A DNA stretch of 64,000 nucleotides from JAKFWF01 sp963741505 (GTDB lineage: Bacteria > Pseudomonadota > Alphaproteobacteria > Rhizobiales > Hyphomicrobiaceae): NCBI GenBank assembly GCA_963741505.1, contig CAVUIJ010000017.1, forward strand, positions 124,001 to 188,000, written 5' to 3'. Positions 45,402 to 53,992 of the stretch are shown one piece after another. The position numbers were made by a program, and so were the translations under genes. Under the pieces are notes generated by a model that saw only the letters and a program-made list of their open reading frames with translations, did not search any database and had not been told where the DNA came from. Positions within the stretch are counted from its first letter, which is position 1. Each line of letters opens with the position of its first letter.

Positions 45402-46289
45402 ATGGAAATGCACCAGATCCGCTATTTTCTCGGTGTGCCGCGCACGTTCAATTTCACGCGGGCGGCGGAGGAGTGCGACGTCTCCCAGCCATCGCTGACG
45501 CGGGCGATCAAGCTGCTGGAGGAAGAGCTTGGCGGCGAGTTGTTCCGTCGCGAGCGCAACCTGTCCCATCTGACCGACTTGGGCAGCCGCATGCTGCCGC
45601 TGATGCAGCAGTGCTACGACACCACGCAGGGCGTCAGGTCACTGGCCTCCGCAATGAAGAAAGGCGAGGTCGCGATGCTCAGGGTCGCGCTGTCACGCAC
45701 CATCGACATGGTGCTGCTGATTCCGTTTCTATCGGAACTGATGCGCGCCATGAACGGCCTCGAACTGAAATTCCTGCGCTGCAGGGCAGACGAAGTTGTC
45801 GAGATCATGAAGCAGGGTGATGCCGATCTGGCACTGGCGAGGCCGCTGGCGGACTCCTGGGACCGCCTCGACGCCAGGCCGCTGTTCACCGAGCGTTTCG
45901 CGCTGTTCGTCAATGCCGGACATCGATTGGCCAAGCGCGAGGTCGTCGATATCGACGATTTGCGGTAAGAGCGGTTGCTGTCCCGCACCTACTGCGAACT
46001 GGCTGAGCCGCTGGCGGCGCAGCTCAGAAGCCTCGGACTCGCCGCCGCACATGGCCACGAGGTCGCATCCGAGCGCGACCTGATCTCCATGCTGGAAGGC
46101 GGTATGGGCGTCGCCATCGCGCCGCGCAGCACGACCGTTACGCCAGCCCTGAAACGGCTGGCCGTCGACAAGTTGGAGCTCGAGCGCACCGTTTGCCTGT
46201 ACGCAGTTGCCGGTCGGCCGCGCTCCGCCCCGGCGGCGCTTCTGATGAAGCAGCTGCAGGCGGCCGACTGGCCGCAGATCCTAGGCTAG
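45402..46289 (+). pseudogene. LysR-type regulator interrupted by an in-frame TAA
   Basis: The full frame is 295 residues long but codon 189 is TAA (45966-45968). Upstream: HTH (MEMHQIRYFLGVPRTFNFTRAAEECDVSQPSLTRAIKLLEEELGGELFRRERN) and first half of the effector domain. Downstream in the same frame: ERLLSRTYCELAEPLAAQL..., the normal rest of the effector domain to 46289. The truncated 188 aa product would keep DNA binding but lose half of its sensor domain. It is autoregulated in all likelihood through operator copy C. Sequencing error cannot be excluded. Confidence 0.85.
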
Positions 46290-46993
46290 CCCGCTGCTCG
46301 CAGGGCGCCAATCAGGTCGTCGATTTCCATGCGCTTGCGATAGTCGGGGTCGACGAACCGGGCGCGGATAATGCCGTCGGTCGCAACCACGAACGTCGCC
46401 GGGATCGGCAGGAACCAGCTGGGGTTACCTTGATACCGCGGCAAATCGCGCCCGAACTCAAACATGACCTGCTGCATCTCGGCGCCGACCCAGATCGCAA
46501 GATTGAGCGACAACGCATAGCCATTGTCGAGGTCGGACAAGATCCTAAAGTCGGCACGGGCCTCGTCTTTCTGCAGTCGCGTGTAGTGTTGCTGCTCCGG
46601 CGTGATGCCGATGATCTGGCTGCTGAAGGCGGCAGCCTGCTCCAGAACTTCGGCCAGAGCGCGGGAATTGAGCATGCAGTAGGGGCACCAATGACCGCGA
46701 TGAAACGCCAGCGCCACCGGTCCCTTCGACAAAACCTCTTCGAGGCTGACCAAGTGGCCCTGATCATCGGGCAGTAGGAACGGTGGCATCGGCTCGCCGA
46801 CCTTGGGTGCCGCTTCGCCGGCCCCCGCAAGTTGCAGGCGAGTCACCAGCCGGTCGACGGCCTCGGCAAACGGCGGCAGGTGTTGGCGCAGCGCATCGGC
46901 ATAAATGTCGAGCCGCTGATTGATCGGCGCATCTGTTTCGCTGGCCCTGAGAAAGGCTGCGTTGAGTTCCGCGACAATCGCTTGGTCTGTCAT
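46286..46993 (-). CDS. Peroxiredoxin-like AhpC/TSA family protein
   Basis: 235 aa starting at ATG 46991-46993. A ~60-residue helical N-terminus precedes the thioredoxin-fold domain with FHRGHWCPYCMLN (C103, C106), the AhpC-like '(H/F)xRGxWCPYC' signature seen in two-Cys alkyl hydroperoxide reductase-like proteins. Expected to reduce peroxides through the Cys pair. Its stop overlaps the end of the LysR frame; it lies downstream of the unknown gene under operator copy D. Confidence 0.88.
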   Translation of the reverse strand: MTDQAIVAELNAAFLRASETDAPINQRLDIYADALRQHLPPFAEAVDRLVTRLQLAGAGEAAPKVGEPMPPFLLPDDQGHLVSLEEVLSKGPVALAFHRGHWCPYCMLNSRALAEVLEQAAAFSSQIIGITPEQQHYTRLQKDEARADFRILSDLDNGYALSLNLAIWVGAEMQQVMFEFGRDLPRYQGNPSWFLPIPATFVVATDGIIRARFVDPDYRKRMEIDDLIGALRAAG

Positions 46994-47034
46994 TGTCTGC
47001 TCCAGATTGACCCGTCCTCGTCCACACAACCTTT

Positions 47035-47520
47035 TCAATGCATAGGCAACGATGCCACAGGCACTGACCAGGACCATGCTTCATCGACCCAGTCGATCCC
47101 TGATGGGGACGCTGCCTGATTGGATGCCCGAACCGCAAAGCGCAGGTGGAAATGGGCCTCGCCATCCGTGATGCCGGCCTGGCAAGTCACCAAACTACCC
47201 CAATGGGACTGCTCGATTGCACGCCCGATCAAAGCATCGAGTTTGTTGAGTAGTGCACAATGATCTTCCGGCTTCGTAGCCTGGTCGAGGACATAGCAAT
47301 GTACGCGAACCCCGTGCATGCCCGCCTTGTTGCGATTTAACTCGATCGCCATCGACAGAACATCAGCAAGGTCGGGGCCCAAGCCAACGTCAGCGGGTGC
47401 CGGTTCGTGGTGTGTCGTTCCTGCTGAAGTTCTGGACTTGAGAACGAGAGGTGACCGCGCCGATGCAGCTCCTCGAAAGAGTTGGGCGGTGGCAGAGTGT
47501 GCCATAGCAGTAGGGTTCAC
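47035..47520 (-). CDS. Hypothetical protein
   Basis: 161 aa from a GTG at 47518-47520 (GAGGT upstream); ATG 47505 is an alternative. Not recognised. The central part 'LSMAIELNRNKAGMHGVRVHCYVLDQA' and 'ALLNKLDALIGRAIEQSHWGSLVTCQAGITDGEAHFHLRFAVRAS' look like a folded alpha/beta protein with a final beta strand pair. No signal peptide. Lies between operator copy D and the peroxiredoxin gene in the same orientation, suggesting it belongs to the same unit. Confidence 0.6.
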   Translation of the reverse strand: MNPTAMAHSATAQLFRGAASARSPLVLKSRTSAGTTHHEPAPADVGLGPDLADVLSMAIELNRNKAGMHGVRVHCYVLDQATKPEDHCALLNKLDALIGRAIEQSHWGSLVTCQAGITDGEAHFHLRFAVRASNQAASPSGIDWVDEAWSWSVPVASLPMH

Positions 47521-47583
47521 GACGCGACCTCGATGCAAAAAAGGTTACCTTGAAAGCTAACGTGCCCCGATGCCTGGGTGAAA

Positions 47584-47607
47584 TACCGCCTGGCTGGCAA
47601 TTCGATA
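47584..47607. promoter_or_regulatory. Regulon operator copy D (TACCG-N14-CGATA)
   Basis: One mismatch to the consensus: TACCG (47584-47588), 14 bases, CGATA (47603-47607). GTGAAA precedes it and GCTAT follows 7 bases after, as at copies A and B. It sits 64 bp upstream of the hypothetical gene that precedes the peroxiredoxin. Confidence 0.68.
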
Positions 47608-47874
47608 GGCTTGAGCTATGGCGCGCGGCGTTGGCGTCGCAAATGGACCGGGATGAGCGTGGATGCGTTACAGGTATGCGGACGACACGATTGTCGTGCC
47701 TACGCACAAATACAGTGTCGCAAAAAGCACCGCATCTAAGATAATCAAATATCGTCTTTATCCGGTTCTGGCCCGTCTCGACGATTAGGATCCTGCGCAA
47801 TGTCGGCAGCTATTTGGGGGTATATCTGACGCCGTTGGCGCCGAGGGCACCCGCCCTTGGAAACACTCCAAGTT

Positions 47875-48531
47875 TCAACGCTTTCTCGATTTCTTGGGGC
47901 GCTGTTGGACCGGGGTGGGGTTCTCGGTCAAGCGTTCTTCGGGGACGAACGTCACGCGCATCCCCCAACCTGCATAGGACTTGAGAAGTTGCCCGAACTC
48001 GGCCAACGACAGCTCATTGCCGTCAATATGCACCGTCACCTCACCGTCCTCGCCACCATCGTCGACGCAACAGCGGATGACTTCGGCGAGGGGCACCAGC
48101 TGGTCGAGGTCCTTGCGGTACTCGATTTGGCGAGCCCCCGGCAGCATCTCGGTCACCGTTCGATCCCAGTCTCCGAGAAGTTTCTCCTGGGCGGCCATCA
48201 CCCTGTTGAAGATGTCGATGATGTCCTTGTCCGTCATTCCCTTGATCTGAGCCCCGATTGTGAGCCGCGTATCTGAAATCATGGGGTCCGCGTAGCCGTT
48301 GGGGGCGACATCGTCGACGCGGACGGCCACCGCATCGCAACCACGCAACTTGCTGTCGATTGCGAGACTAAACAAAGCCAGGTCGCGGGTGCGTCGCTCC
48401 AGTTGCAGCCGAGTCCGGATTGACCACACGTGCCCCTGGCGGAGCGGAGGCTTGACCCCGATCAATTTTCCCTTGTTCCAAGGCGGCCGACGGGAGGGTT
48501 TGTCGGTTGCCGTTGCGTCATTGTCGTTCAT
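47875..48531 (-). CDS. Chimeric protein: integrase N-terminal fragment fused to an unknown domain
   Basis: 218 aa. Residues ~15-72 (RRPPWNKGKLIGVKPPLRQ, then HVWSIRTRLQLERRTRDLAL and SLAIDSKLRGCDAV) match the N-terminal SAM-like region of tyrosine-type site-specific integrases of alphaproteobacteria. Then the sequence switches to an unrelated ~140-residue segment starting MISDTRLTIGAQIKGMTDKD and ending in a basic PKKSRKR tail, with no integrase catalytic Arg-His-Arg-Tyr. The second part is not recognised. It appears to be a fusion created when an integrase gene was cut; the frame is intact. Confidence 0.75.
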   Translation of the reverse strand: MNDNDATATDKPSRRPPWNKGKLIGVKPPLRQGHVWSIRTRLQLERRTRDLALFSLAIDSKLRGCDAVAVRVDDVAPNGYADPMISDTRLTIGAQIKGMTDKDIIDIFNRVMAAQEKLLGDWDRTVTEMLPGARQIEYRKDLDQLVPLAEVIRCCVDDGGEDGEVTVHIDGNELSLAEFGQLLKSYAGWGMRVTFVPEERLTENPTPVQQRPKKSRKR

Positions 48532-49005
48532 GGTCAGTCTCCATGGTTGGAGGTCTGACCAGGATGCCGCCAGCGCTACCTACGCTGTTGATCCGCTGGC
48601 AGCTTTCTGGCTACATCTGTCGTGGGATGGTTGGCGAGCACGACGGCCGGCGACGCGATTGACCAAGTCCGTCTGTGTTCCATTGCCCCGAACATTTCCG
48701 CTTGTGAGTGTATCGCGTGGCAGTCTATGAAAGTCCGTCGTATACTTCGCTCCGTACGGCATTCGGGCATTTCGAGCCCCTGCTTGGTCATCGGCCGCGG
48801 CAGCGTCGACAAATCCACACGAACTAGCAGCGCCCCATGGACAATCTGCGCCACACCAACAGCTGAGATGGCGTCGCTACCCCAAGTGCATTCACCGTTG
48901 CCGGTGCTTGAAGTTGGAAAGCAACGACCTGGGATCACAGCAGCACGGCAAACGGCTCTGGGTTGCCACACAAATGATGTAGCCGACTCGTCCGCTGCCT
49001 CGCCG
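48532..49005. other. Intergenic region, no supported gene
   Basis: 474 bp with low coding signal; frames such as 48576-49043 on the minus strand have no start site or domain I recognise. May be decayed DNA at the border of the former integrase element. Confidence 0.4.
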
Positions 49006-50187
49006 TCATCGCTCCAGGCAGAGCGCGATGCCCTGACCGCCACCGATGCACATCGTCACGATGCCGCGCTTGATCCCGTCCCGCGCCATCGAGTGCAGCA
49101 AGCGCGTGGTCTGTAGTGCCCCAGTCGCTCCGATCGGATGACCGTGAGCGATCGAATTGCCCTCGACGTTGACGACGTTTTCCGGCAGTCCCAGGTCGCG
49201 CATCACGGCGAGTGCAATGGCCGCGAAGGCCTCGTTGATCTCGAAGCGTTCGACATCGCTCATCTTCCAGCCGGCTCGATCGAGAGCCTGCTTCACCGCC
49301 GGCACGGGGCCCAAACCGAACATGCCGGGCTCGACGGCGCCGACACCCCAACTGACGAGGCGGCCCAGGGATTTGACGTCTTTTTTGTCGGCCCACCTGC
49401 GCTCTGCAAGCAGCATGGCCGCCGCGCCGGTGTTCAGACCCGGGGCGTTGCCGGCCGTGATCGTTCCATCCTTGCGGAAAGCCGGCTTCAGCTTGGCCAG
49501 GCTCTCGGCCGTAGTGTCCGCACGATTGTGCTCGTCCTTGGCGAAGGATTGCGGCCCCTTGCGGGACTTGACCATCACCGGCGCGATCTCGGCATCGAAC
49601 TTGCCCGCCGCCTGTGCTGCCGAGAACCGCTGCTGCGATCGCAGTGCCCACGCATCCTGCGCCGCACGCGTGATCTGGTACTTGGTGACGAGATCTTCTG
49701 TGTGCCAGCCGGAATGCTCGCCTGAGAAGGCATCGTTGAGACCGTCCTGAAGCATCGCGTCATAGATCTGGGCGTTGCCCATGCGGTAACCCCAGCGGCC
49801 GCCGTACATCAGATACGGTGCGGCATCCATGTTTTCCATGCCGCCGGCGATGGCGCTGTCCATCAGCCCGAGTTGGAGCTCGGCGGCGACCGTGGCGATC
49901 GCCTGGGCACCGGAGCCGCACACGCGATTGACCGTCATCGCCGGCACCTCGACCGGTACGCCGGCGCCGATCGCCGCCTGTCGCGCCGGGTTCATCTTGT
50001 TGCCGGCCTGGATGACGTTGCCCATCACCACCGTGCCGACGTCCCGGCCGTCGAGCTTGGCGCGTTCGAGGCACGCCTTGATCGTGGTGGCGCCCAACTC
50101 CACTGCCGGCGTGTCCTTGAGCGAGCCGTTGTAGGTCCCGATTGCGGTGCGCACCGGTGAGCAGATGACGATTTCGCGTTGTGCCAT
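49006..50187 (-). CDS. Acetyl-CoA C-acetyltransferase (thiolase)
   Basis: 393 aa, full-length. Nucleophile Cys in NRVCGSG (~residue 90), His in GHPIGATG (~352) and Cys in CIGGGQG (~382). Condenses two acetyl-CoA to acetoacetyl-CoA, or the reverse, in PHB synthesis or fatty acid/ketone breakdown. Together with bdhA it points to PHB metabolism in this island. Confidence 0.93.
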   Translation of the reverse strand: MAQREIVICSPVRTAIGTYNGSLKDTPAVELGATTIKACLERAKLDGRDVGTVVMGNVIQAGNKMNPARQAAIGAGVPVEVPAMTVNRVCGSGAQAIATVAAELQLGLMDSAIAGGMENMDAAPYLMYGGRWGYRMGNAQIYDAMLQDGLNDAFSGEHSGWHTEDLVTKYQITRAAQDAWALRSQQRFSAAQAAGKFDAEIAPVMVKSRKGPQSFAKDEHNRADTTAESLAKLKPAFRKDGTITAGNAPGLNTGAAAMLLAERRWADKKDVKSLGRLVSWGVGAVEPGMFGLGPVPAVKQALDRAGWKMSDVERFEINEAFAAIALAVMRDLGLPENVVNVEGNSIAHGHPIGATGALQTTRLLHSMARDGIKRGIVTMCIGGGQGIALCLER

Positions 50188-50249
50188 GGATTTGTCCTTT
50201 CCGACGTGCGTTGCCTGCTTCTCTGATCATCGAATGTCGACGCTCGGCT

Positions 50250-51158
50250 TCAGACGACAGTGTCGGGAGCCAACCGGCACTCCTTCCCGTCGCCGCGCTC
50301 GATCTGCAGCGTGGCGTGTCCGATGCCGAAGCGACGCTCCAGTCCGTCGGCTACCGTGTCGAGGAACGTGTCGCCTGGATTTCCGCCCGGCATTACCAGA
50401 TGCGCGGTCAGCGCCGTCATCGTCGTGCTGACGCTCCAGATATGGAGATCGTGAATGCTTGCGACGCCAGGCAGCTTGCTGAGCCACTTCTCGACAGCTC
50501 GCCTGTCGATGCCCGAAGGCACGCCGTCGAGGCTCAGGTGTATGGCCGACTTCAGAAGGCCGAATGCCGACCAGGCGATCAGCGCACTCACCAGCAATGC
50601 GGCGAGAGCATCGAGCCACAACCATCCGGTCGCCATCATCAGCAGTGCCGACAGGACCACGCCGCCCGAAACGGCGGCGTCCGCGGCCATGTGAAGAAAA
50701 GCGCCTTCGACGTTGAGATCGTGTTCGCGACCGCGCATGAAGAGAAAGGCCGTGCCGGCGTTGACTGCGATGCCGATGAGCGCAACCAACAGGACTGTGC
50801 TGCCGGGAACCGGCGCGGGCGTCGCGAAGCGAGCGAACGCCTCCCAAGCCAAGGCGCCGATGGCGATCAGCAGGACGCCGCCGTTGACCAGTGCCGCAAG
50901 GATGGATGCGCGCCCCAGTCCGTAGGTATGCCGGGCACTCGGCAGTCGCCGGCTGAGCGAAGCTGCGCCCCAAGCCAAAAGCAAGCCGCCGACATCGGTC
51001 AAATTATGAGCCGCATCGGCCAGCAGCGCCAGTGAGCCGGTTGCGAAGCCATAGCCGGCCTCGATCACAACATAGGCCGCATTGACCGCCACGCCCCAGG
51101 CGAAGGCCGACCCGAAATCGCGGGTGACGGTGGCGTGACTGGCGTGATCGTGGCTCAC
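50250..51158 (-). CDS. Cation diffusion facilitator (CzcD-like)
   Basis: 302 aa. His-rich start (MSHDHASH), six membrane helices, zinc site residues in LLADAAHNLTDV and HMAADAAVSGG (H-x3-D), and a C-terminal cytoplasmic metallochaperone-like domain. Exports Zn2+/Co2+/Cd2+ by proton antiport. Its ATG overlaps the stop of the OsmC gene upstream (ATGA). Confidence 0.92.
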   Translation of the reverse strand: MSHDHASHATVTRDFGSAFAWGVAVNAAYVVIEAGYGFATGSLALLADAAHNLTDVGGLLLAWGAASLSRRLPSARHTYGLGRASILAALVNGGVLLIAIGALAWEAFARFATPAPVPGSTVLLVALIGIAVNAGTAFLFMRGREHDLNVEGAFLHMAADAAVSGGVVLSALLMMATGWLWLDALAALLVSALIAWSAFGLLKSAIHLSLDGVPSGIDRRAVEKWLSKLPGVASIHDLHIWSVSTTMTALTAHLVMPGGNPGDTFLDTVADGLERRFGIGHATLQIERGDGKECRLAPDTVV

Positions 51159-51559
51159 GATTTTCTCCGGATCACGCCTTCGAGCTTCGTCGCCGCGGCA
51201 ACGGTGTTCGAGATGGTGCCGAACTTGCGGACGTTGTCGTGCAGAAGTTCAAGACGGCGATCGGGCTCGTCGGTGTCGACGATGAGCTCGTAGTCGATGG
51301 CGACCATTTTCGGCGGCTTGTCCTGGCGCACGCCGTGCAGTTTCACCTCGAGGCCGCTGAATTGGAATTTCAGGATCGGCGCCACCCGCTCGATGCCCTT
51401 CAACATGCACGCTGCGAGCGAGGCCAGCAGCAGCTCCGCCGGATTGAACGCGTCCGGCCGGCCGCTGACATCGGTATCCAGTACGACCGTCGCGTTCTTG
51501 GTCGTCGCCTCGCTGCCGTGGCTGTCGATCCGTCGGGCTGCAACGCGATACTCCAGCAT
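51155..51559 (-). CDS. OsmC family protein
   Basis: 134 aa. OsmC fold with 'FNPAELLLASLAACMLKGIERVA' (the conserved Cys of peroxidatic OsmC lies in AACMLKG) and the C-terminal 'HDNVRKFGTISNTVAAATKLEG'. The first Cys is present; the second peroxidatic Cys seen in true OsmC is not (Thr-Ile-Ser-Asn instead of CP.sn), so a peroxidase role is uncertain. Coupled to the CDF gene. Confidence 0.85.
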   Translation of the reverse strand: MLEYRVAARRIDSHGSEATTKNATVVLDTDVSGRPDAFNPAELLLASLAACMLKGIERVAPILKFQFSGLEVKLHGVRQDKPPKMVAIDYELIVDTDEPDRRLELLHDNVRKFGTISNTVAAATKLEGVIRRKS

Positions 51560-51829
51560 CGGCCTATCCCTTCAGCCAGCCCGCGCTTGCCGCTTGCCTG
51601 GGCAGTCCGCCGGCATACACCACCTTGCCGTCAATGCCGACGCCGCGTTGGGCCGGCGCTCGCCTCGCCTGTTGTGGGATGCGAGGGAATTCACGGTCGC
51701 CACGGCACCGAGAGTGCTGGCAACGACGCCGGCAACCACGCGCGCCACCTCGGTATTGCGGTGATTTCTCGTCGGCGTGCCCTCGCCATATGTCGCGGCC
51801 GACTTGCGTTCTTCGTGCTGCCACTACCG
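51560..51829. other. Short gap with a possible gene remnant
   Basis: On the minus strand one frame reads RGVGIDGKVVYAGGLPRQAA just before its stop near 51564, and another 'VARVVAGVVASTLGAVATV'. No complete gene can be supported; this may be a decayed membrane protein. Confidence 0.35.
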
Positions 51830-52216
51830 TCACAACGAGGCGACCGCCCGCTCGAGCTTGCCCGCCACATCGCCGGCGATGGCCGCAAGGGCAGGGTTGC
51901 CCACCTTCTCCATTGCGACGAGCGGATTGATCGCAGCCACCTCGACGTGCCCGCCGCCGAGGTCCTGAACAATGACGTTGCATGGCAGCATGGTGCCGAT
52001 CTTGTCCTCGGCAGTCAGGGCCTTCAACGCCAGCGCTGGATTGCAGGCGCCGAGGATGCGATAGGGGCGGAATTCGGCGCCGATCTTCTCTTTCAGCGTC
52101 TTGCGCACGTCGATCTCCGTGAGCACGCCGAAGCCTTCCTGCTTCAATGCCGCAATCGCTCGCTCGATCACGACTTCGAATGAGCCGTCGACGGTCTTGC
52201 TGAAGTAGTAGGACAT
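51830..52216 (-). CDS. DUF302 protein (cytoplasmic paralogue)
   Basis: 128 aa, ATG 52214-52216 with GGGAGG 4 bases upstream. DUF302 fold 'YYFSKTVDGSFEVVIERAIAALKQEGFGVLTEIDVRKTLKEKIGAEFRPYRILGACNPALALKAL' with no signal peptide, unlike the copy at 37367. Often found beside sulfide:quinone oxidoreductase, as here. Confidence 0.9.
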   Translation of the reverse strand: MSYYFSKTVDGSFEVVIERAIAALKQEGFGVLTEIDVRKTLKEKIGAEFRPYRILGACNPALALKALTAEDKIGTMLPCNVIVQDLGGGHVEVAAINPLVAMEKVGNPALAAIAGDVAGKLERAVASL

Positions 52217-52270
52217 GATACCTCCCGACACGATTCGCTGTCGCCAATGGGTTGCCGGCTGCACGCGTAG

Positions 52271-53551
52271 TTACGCCGCCGGTTGCCTGACCTTGTGCAT
52301 GTCGATCAGTCGCATGATGGCCTTCTCGTAGTAAGGCTCGCTCACACCTGCGCGCACCTTGTGCAGGAAGTACTTCTCGAAAGCGATCTTGGCGAGATGC
52401 ACCCACATGCCCTCGCTCGCCCAATTGACGTTGCGCGGCGGGCTTTGCGGCTTGGCAATGAAGGCGACGCCGCGGTCGCCGAAGTCGGCGAGGCAGAACG
52501 CATTCAACGTCGGCTCGCTCGTTGGCGCCTTGCCGGCAAGCAAGGCGACGATGTTCTCGCGGGCTGCCGCGACCATGCTCTCGATCATGTAGCCCGTCTT
52601 TGGCACACCGGTCGCGACGGGTGTCTGCTCCAGTGGCGCAATGGCGATGGCGACGCCGACGGCGAAGACATTCTGGAACTTCGGATTGCGCTGGTGCTTG
52701 TCGACGAGCACGAAGCCGCGTGGGTTGACCAGCGCCTCGATGCCGCGCAGCGCGGCGATGCCGCGAAATGCAGGTAGCAACATGGAGTATCTGAAGGGCA
52801 GTTCGTGCTTCTTTTTCTCCTTGCCGTCCTCGTCGACCTCGGCCGCATGCAGCTTGCCGTCCTCAACACGCTCAACCTTGGCATTGGTGATCCAGCGGAT
52901 GCTCCGCTGGCGCAATTCGTGCTCCAGCAGCCCCTTGGTGTCGCCGACACCGCCAAGGCCCAGATGCCCGATGTATGGCTCAGATGTCACGAACGTCATC
53001 GGCACGCGGTCACGGATCTTCCGGCTGCGCAGCTCCTTGTCCATGATCATCGCATACTCGTAGGCGGGGCCGAAGCAGGACGCCCCCTGCACCGCGCCCA
53101 CCACGATCGGGCCCGGGTCCTTGCAGAAGGCTTCCCATGCGACATGCGCCCGTGTCGCATGGTCGACCGTGCAAACGGAGTGTGTGTGGCCATCGGGACC
53201 TAGCCCCGGCACCTCGTCGAAGGCCAGCTCGGGACCAGTCGCGATGACAAGATAATCATAGTTCAGGGAGGTGCCGTCCGTCAGTTCGAGGCGGCTATCT
53301 GCCGGATGGAGACGCGCTGCCGACTGATGTACGAACTTGATGCCGTGCTTTGCCATGAGGGGCGCCAGCTCGACGGTGATGCTCTCCTTGGTCCGCCAGC
53401 CGACGCCGACCCAGGGATTGGACGGCGTGAACTGGAAGTAGGCGTTGTTGTTGACGAGCGTGATCGCGTGCTCGGGGCCGATCGCCTCTTTCAGCTCGTA
53501 GGCCATCGCGATGCCGCCGATTCCGGCGCCGAGTACGAGGATGTGGGCCAT
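52271..53551 (-). CDS. Sulfide:quinone oxidoreductase-like FAD flavoprotein
   Basis: 426 aa from ATG 53549-53551 (GGAG 6 bases upstream). FAD motif 'ILVLGAGIGGIAMAYELKE'; the three SQR-type cysteines are in VCTVDH (~126), GASCFGP (~160) and AFCLADFG (~345), and the C-terminal membrane-binding helices are present. Would oxidise sulfide to sulfane sulfur and pass electrons to quinone at the inner membrane. Close to DUF302, OsmC and an FNR-type box. Confidence 0.88.
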   Translation of the reverse strand: MAHILVLGAGIGGIAMAYELKEAIGPEHAITLVNNNAYFQFTPSNPWVGVGWRTKESITVELAPLMAKHGIKFVHQSAARLHPADSRLELTDGTSLNYDYLVIATGPELAFDEVPGLGPDGHTHSVCTVDHATRAHVAWEAFCKDPGPIVVGAVQGASCFGPAYEYAMIMDKELRSRKIRDRVPMTFVTSEPYIGHLGLGGVGDTKGLLEHELRQRSIRWITNAKVERVEDGKLHAAEVDEDGKEKKKHELPFRYSMLLPAFRGIAALRGIEALVNPRGFVLVDKHQRNPKFQNVFAVGVAIAIAPLEQTPVATGVPKTGYMIESMVAAARENIVALLAGKAPTSEPTLNAFCLADFGDRGVAFIAKPQSPPRNVNWASEGMWVHLAKIAFEKYFLHKVRAGVSEPYYEKAIMRLIDMHKVRQPAA

Positions 53552-53674
53552 GACTAACTCCATGTGGCTTGCCCGCTGGCTCCCCCACATAGTCACCAGC
53601 TTGGCGGTCTTGATAGCGTCATCGGCAAGGCGGGCTCCTTGACGCGCATCAACAGGGCATCAAACACCGCCACT

Positions 53675-53739
53675 CAATCTTGAGATTGTATAACGTTCGC
53701 TGATTGATGAAGCTCAATGGAAACATTCAAATCTTTGAA
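53675..53739. promoter_or_regulatory. Regulatory region upstream of the SQR gene: palindromes and FNR/FixK-like box
   Basis: CAATCT-TG-AGATTG (53675-53688), TTGAT-N4-CTCAA (53704-53717, one mismatch to the TTGAT-N4-ATCAA FNR/FixK box) and TTCAAA-TC-TTTGAA (53726-53739) lie between the SQR start and the bacterioferritin remnant. The FNR-like box would suit microaerobic control of sulfide or iron metabolism. Confidence 0.5.
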
Positions 53740-53793
53740 AGTCTTGTTCGCGCTCGGCGCTGATTACCGCCCGCAATCTTAAAGGAGAAATGG

Positions 53794-53937
53794 ATGAAAG
53801 GCGATCCGAACGTGTTCGAGCACCTGCAGACGGCGTTCACGATGGAGCTAACCGCCGTGCACCAGTACTTGCCGCATGTGCGCGTTTTCGCGGACTGGGC
53901 TTGGCGTCTTGGCAAGAGATCCCATCTACTGGTGTAA
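53794..53937 (+). pseudogene. Bacterioferritin N-terminal remnant
   Basis: 47 codons starting MKGDPNVFEHLQTAFTMELTAVHQY..., the Bfr N-terminus including the first ferroxidase Glu in MELTAVHQY, preceded by a strong AAAGGAG. Full bacterioferritin is ~158 aa; the rest is missing, and TAA at 53935-53937 follows unrelated residues. A deletion has removed the ferroxidase centre and heme site. Confidence 0.75.
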
Positions 53938-53992
53938 CTGAGTGGCGAAATCGCAGCGCCGACGATCTCAAGCTGAAGGGCTGGTATCAGCC

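Noticed and set aside
47805..47830. TTTGGGGGTATAT near the integrase fusion as an attachment site
   Set aside because: No second copy and no tRNA end nearby, so an att site cannot be supported.
48576..49043. Minus-strand ORF upstream of the integrase fusion
   Set aside because: No start signal, no known domain, overlaps the thiolase end; probably a chance frame in GC-rich DNA.
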